The position numbers and the translations under genes are program-made. Shown one piece after another: positions 60,979 to 64,000 of a stretch of DNA of 64,000 bases (position 1 is its first letter; each line of letters opens with the position of its first letter). The DNA is taken from assembly GCA_963707435.1 (NCBI GenBank), contig CAVPPF010000002.1:662841-726840 (forward strand), given 5' to 3'. The stretch comes from UBA4744 sp963707435 (GTDB taxonomy: Bacteria > Actinomycetota > Acidimicrobiia > Spongiisociales > UBA4744). The notes beneath the pieces were generated by a model. The model did no database searches, had not been told where the DNA came from, and worked only from the letters and a program-made list of their open reading frames with translations.

Positions 60979-62484
60979 TTACTGGGCCAGATCGGTGATC
61001 TCGACGATGTCGACGGGTTGCTGAGTCGGGGGACCGACGTGGAAGTATCGGCCGGGCAGGCTTCCCAGGTTCTGGTCGAACAGACAGTCGATAGTGAATC
61101 GGAGGCTGTTGACCACGTCGAGGTCCGGTGCCGTGGGATTCCGGCAGCCGGCCGGCAGCCGATAAGCGGACAGGATCGCCGTGTTCTCGTCGACGTATTC
61201 GGGGTTCCACGCTTCGGGTGGAATGGCGAACTGATCGTGCAGAGCAATGCCGTGGTCGCTGGTCAGCCACACAACCGTGTCGGGGTCCGACCGATCAATG
61301 GTCTCGATCAACTCTTGAACACGGTGGTTTACGCACCGCAGCTGGTCGAGGTACGGGTCGGATGCGAGCGCGATCCGCCACTCCGCGGGGTTTGGATTTT
61401 CCCAGCGGTTGCATTGGGCGTCGAGAAGGAATGGCGGGTGGGGGACGCCGATGTGTGCGTATACGAGCCGGGGGGAGCTCGACGGGCTCGCCGCCAGATC
61501 CAGCAATGTATCGAACTGCTGCAGGGCATAATCCGCCGAGTCCGTCCATGATCCGATGCTGGTGAGTTCGGCGAAGATGGTGAATTCGGTGAGCCATTGA
61601 GCGGTCTTGCCAATGGTCCAATAGGGGAAGCAAACGTCTACGGACGTCCCGCAGGCCGATATGCCCCAGGGGCTCTCCACGTAGACGAGTTCATACCCGG
61701 CCGATTTGAACAAGTCGACGGCCGGTCCGTCGCCCCGAAGAAGTCCGCGCACCGTCGACATGTCGGTGTTGCCCGGAGGGCCGGCTTCGACGAAATATCC
61801 CATTCCGAGCAGCGAAGCAAGCGAAGCGTAGGTTGAGTCGTAATTGGACCGTGCGTTCTCCTGGACGGTGAAATCGCGGTCTTTCAGAAAACCGAGGAAT
61901 TCGGAGTTGTCAAAACCCAGCTCTTCCGCAAGGACATCTGCACGGGCGTACGCATCCACGACGATGACGAAGACATCCGGAACGGAAGCCGCAGGAGAAG
62001 GCGTTCCCTCGAGATCCGGAGCTCGTGCGGCATCTATCACGGCGGGCCGCTGTACGACCAGCGCCAACTGGGACCCTGCAATGGCGAGACCGGCCAGGAA
62101 CAGCAATACGTGGAAAGGCGTCTCGCCGGATAGCCGGACTGCCAGGACGATGAGGCCGGCGGCCAGGGCTACGGGTAGGACGGCGTGGCCGAGGAACTCG
62201 CCGACGAAACGAGCCGCGAACTCGCCGGCAGTGTTGAAGGATGGCCAGTTGAAGAGACAGAGCATCAGAACACTGGCAACTCCGAATACCCATGGGCGTC
62301 CCCGATGAGACCACCTGAAAAGGGAGGCGCTGATCAGTGCGGCAACAACGGAGGTGATGGTGAGGGCATAGAGGAAGCGGCGCAGCTCGAACGACTCGTA
62401 CGGGCTGAACACATTGAGCCGTAGCGCCGGGCTAACGGTCAGGAGCACCAGTGACGCTCGTCCGAGAAGGCCGGTGGTTTTCAT
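60979..62484 (-). CDS. Membrane-anchored sulfatase/alkaline-phosphatase-superfamily protein (paralogue)
   Basis: A 501-aa relative of the protein at 46302. N-terminal transmembrane segments come first, then DVFVIVVDAYARADVLAEEL (metal-binding Asp), SNYDSTYASLASLLGMGYF (nucleophile region), HIGVPHPPFLLDAQCNRW and WLTSDHGIALHDQF (metal Asp-His). ATG 62484 follows aggggaaac and is chosen over the upstream 62526. It lies head-to-tail against pgk and is inserted between pgk and tpiA, which are normally adjacent. Confidence 0.78.
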   Translation of the reverse strand: MKTTGLLGRASLVLLTVSPALRLNVFSPYESFELRRFLYALTITSVVAALISASLFRWSHRGRPWVFGVASVLMLCLFNWPSFNTAGEFAARFVGEFLGHAVLPVALAAGLIVLAVRLSGETPFHVLLFLAGLAIAGSQLALVVQRPAVIDAARAPDLEGTPSPAASVPDVFVIVVDAYARADVLAEELGFDNSEFLGFLKDRDFTVQENARSNYDSTYASLASLLGMGYFVEAGPPGNTDMSTVRGLLRGDGPAVDLFKSAGYELVYVESPWGISACGTSVDVCFPYWTIGKTAQWLTEFTIFAELTSIGSWTDSADYALQQFDTLLDLAASPSSSPRLVYAHIGVPHPPFLLDAQCNRWENPNPAEWRIALASDPYLDQLRCVNHRVQELIETIDRSDPDTVVWLTSDHGIALHDQFAIPPEAWNPEYVDENTAILSAYRLPAGCRNPTAPDLDVVNSLRFTIDCLFDQNLGSLPGRYFHVGPPTQQPVDIVEITDLAQ

Positions 62485-62685
62485 GTTTCCCCTGGGGATC
62501 CTTGTTCGCTCGTGCGCGCTTGTCACGGTCTGCCCATCGATGGCGAGTCCCGGGCTCAGTCTGTGAATATCGGCATCCGGTGAGGGCCGCCTGAGGGCAG
62601 TCTGCGCCCTTGCCTTCCTTCCGGGATGGCCGGCCAGGCACCGGGCTCATGGTCTCCCCGGTGATTGATCGCAGTCACAGGCCGC

Positions 62686-62691
62686 TACCCT
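62686..62691 (+). promoter_or_regulatory. Candidate -10 element of tpiA
   Basis: TACCCT lies 25 bases before the tpiA ATG, and a gggagag ribosome-binding site sits between. It would supply tpiA-gpmA with a promoter after the insertion of the minus-strand gene. The rest of 62485-62716 shows no gene. Confidence 0.3.
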
Positions 62692-62716
62692 GACGGGCAG
62701 ACACCCGGGAGAGTTT

Positions 62717-63484
62717 ATGGCAAGGAAGAGCCTCATCGTTGGCAACTGGAAGATGAACAGCAACCATCTGGAAGCGATCCAGATGGTGCAGAAACTGCAC
62801 TACCGGCTCGATCTGGACGATTACGAGCGGGTCGACGTGGGGGTGGCCCCTCCGTTCACGTCGCTCCGGTCCATTCAAACGGTGATCGAAGCCGACCACA
62901 TGCGGATCAAGCTGGCCGCCCAGAACACCTACTTCGAAGAGAAGGGTGCGTATACCGGGGAGATCGCGCCGGGCATGCTCGCCAAGATGGCCGTCGACCT
63001 GGTCATCGTCGGCCACTCGGAACGACGCCAGATCTTCGGGGAAACGGACGATTGGGTGAACCGCAAGGCAAAGGCGGTCTTCGCTCATGAGATGACCCCG
63101 ATCGTTTGTGTGGGTGAGACTCTGGAGGAACGGGAAGCAGGCAGCGCCTTTGAACGGGTCGGATCACAGGTTCAGTTGAGCCTGGCCGGGCTGTCTGCAG
63201 AACAGATCGGATCCGTCGTTGTTGCGTACGAGCCGATCTGGGCGATCGGAACGGGGCGTACAGCCGATCCGGCCGATGCCCAGGAGATGATCGAGTTCAT
63301 CCGCGGCGAGCTGAGCAAACAGTGGGGCGGGGTTGCAGACGACACTCGCATTCTCTACGGCGGATCGGTGAACCCGGGCAATATCGGGGCGATCATGGCC
63401 AAGAAAGACATCGACGGTGGCCTGGTCGGCGGAGCGTCGCTCGACCCCGACACGTTCGCTTCCGTCGTCCGCTACTGGATCTGA
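62717..63484 (+). CDS. tpiA: Triosephosphate isomerase
   Basis: Interconverts DHAP and G3P, 255 aa. The catalytic Lys is in GNWKMNSN, catalytic His in VGHSERRQIFGE and catalytic Glu in AYEPIWAIGTG. The phosphate loop YGGSVNPGN and the C-terminal GGLVGGASLD are present. A gggagag ribosome-binding site lies upstream. It is followed by gpmA after 35 bases. Confidence 0.97.
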   Translation: MARKSLIVGNWKMNSNHLEAIQMVQKLHYRLDLDDYERVDVGVAPPFTSLRSIQTVIEADHMRIKLAAQNTYFEEKGAYTGEIAPGMLAKMAVDLVIVGHSERRQIFGETDDWVNRKAKAVFAHEMTPIVCVGETLEEREAGSAFERVGSQVQLSLAGLSAEQIGSVVVAYEPIWAIGTGRTADPADAQEMIEFIRGELSKQWGGVADDTRILYGGSVNPGNIGAIMAKKDIDGGLVGGASLDPDTFASVVRYWI

Positions 63485-63519
63485 GTTGTCAATGAGAGAC
63501 GAGACATGAAGGACGTCCT

Positions 63520-64000
63520 ATGACCTACACACTGGTGCTGCTGCGGCACGGGGAGAGTGTCTGGAACAAAGCGAACCTGTTCACGGGTTGGACCGACGTG
63601 CCCCTTTCTCCCAAGGGGGTAGAGGAAGCCAAAGCAGCCGGACGGCTCCTGCAGGAGGAGGGCTACACCTTCGACGTGGTGCACACGTCGCTGCAGATCC
63701 GCGCAATTCACACGGCCAATCTGGCCCTCGACGAGATGGCGCTGGCCTGGCTGCCGGTGACCCGGCACTGGCGCCTCAACGAGCGCCACTACGGGGCACT
63801 CCAGGGGTTGAACAAGAAAGAGACTGCCGACAAATACGGCAAAGAGCAGGTCTTCGAGTGGCGCCGCAGCTACGACACGCCGCCCCCGGCCCTCGACGTA
63901 GACGACGAGCGACACCCCCGCCACGACCGACGATACGCCGGGCTGGCTCCGGACGTGCTCCCGGCGACGGAGTGCCTCAAGGATGTTGTTGCCCGCATGC
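63520..64000 (+). CDS. gpmA: 2,3-bisphosphoglycerate-dependent phosphoglycerate mutase, 3'-truncated
   Basis: Glycolytic mutase converting 3- to 2-phosphoglycerate. The frame from ATG 63520 is open to the window end (160 codons). TLVLLRHGESVWNKANLFTG contains the phospho-accepting histidine, and LNERHYGALQGLNKKETADK is the family's substrate loop. The C-terminal part lies outside the window. It continues the glycolytic cluster after tpiA. Confidence 0.93.
   Translation, partial: MTYTLVLLRHGESVWNKANLFTGWTDVPLSPKGVEEAKAAGRLLQEEGYTFDVVHTSLQIRAIHTANLALDEMALAWLPVTRHWRLNERHYGALQGLNKKETADKYGKEQVFEWRRSYDTPPPALDVDDERHPRHDRRYAGLAPDVLPATECLKDVVARM

Noticed and set aside
1..64000. CRISPR array, prophage, transposase or origin of replication
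   Set aside because: No regular repeat-spacer pattern, integrase, transposase, phage structural gene or DnaA-box cluster was seen.

Overview
The window looks like a chromosomal segment of a high-GC actinobacterium, most likely a deep-branching one such as the class Acidimicrobiia. The basis is gene order and motifs, not a database search. polA-rpsA, coaE-uvrB-uvrA and uvrC-rapZ-yvcK-pgk-tpiA follow actinobacterial order. RapZ carries the actinobacterial GAGRST P-loop. Several genes appear to be transcribed without a 5' leader, and uvrA and uvrB carry a promoter resembling the LexA-independent (PafBC/RecA-NDp) DNA-damage class.

Layout. 1-12 kb: the 3' part of dnaE, a pair of ArsA/Get3-like ATPases, a two-domain ThyX-like protein, transporters (EamA, MATE, MFS), xpt and nth. 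12-22 kb: ccdA, trpE, ygfZ, an OmpR/HAMP two-component pair, then tightly overlapping trpC-trpF-trpB-trpA and a GT87 membrane glycosyltransferase. 22.4-27.2 kb: tRNA-Leu(CAA), polA, rpsA. 27.3-38.2 kb: a Tad/Flp pilus locus lying between rpsA and coaE. It has a small upstream ORF, CpaB, CpaE, CpaF, a VWA-TadB fusion, TadC and a membrane protein, with two Flp-type pilins and a NarL-type two-component pair on the opposite strand. 38.2-57.8 kb: coaE, uvrB, uvrA and uvrC, interrupted by cell-envelope genes (GT-C glycosyltransferases, an arylsulfotransferase-like protein, an alkaline-phosphatase-superfamily protein, methyltransferases). 57.9-64 kb: rapZ, yvcK, pgk, a second alkaline-phosphatase-superfamily gene, tpiA and the start of gpmA. 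whiA and gap are not at their usual place next to yvcK and pgk.

Functionally the window mixes DNA replication and repair (DnaE, Pol I, UvrA/B/C, Nth), tryptophan synthesis, lower glycolysis, a surface-pilus machine and a scattered set of envelope-glycan genes. At least seven conserved genes (dnaE, rpsA, a small membrane protein, two methyltransferases, uvrA, uvrC) are each broken by an apparent single-base insertion or deletion, several at G, C or T runs. The simplest reading is residual consensus error in the assembly, so these genes are annotated across the break. No insertion sequence, prophage or CRISPR array was seen.
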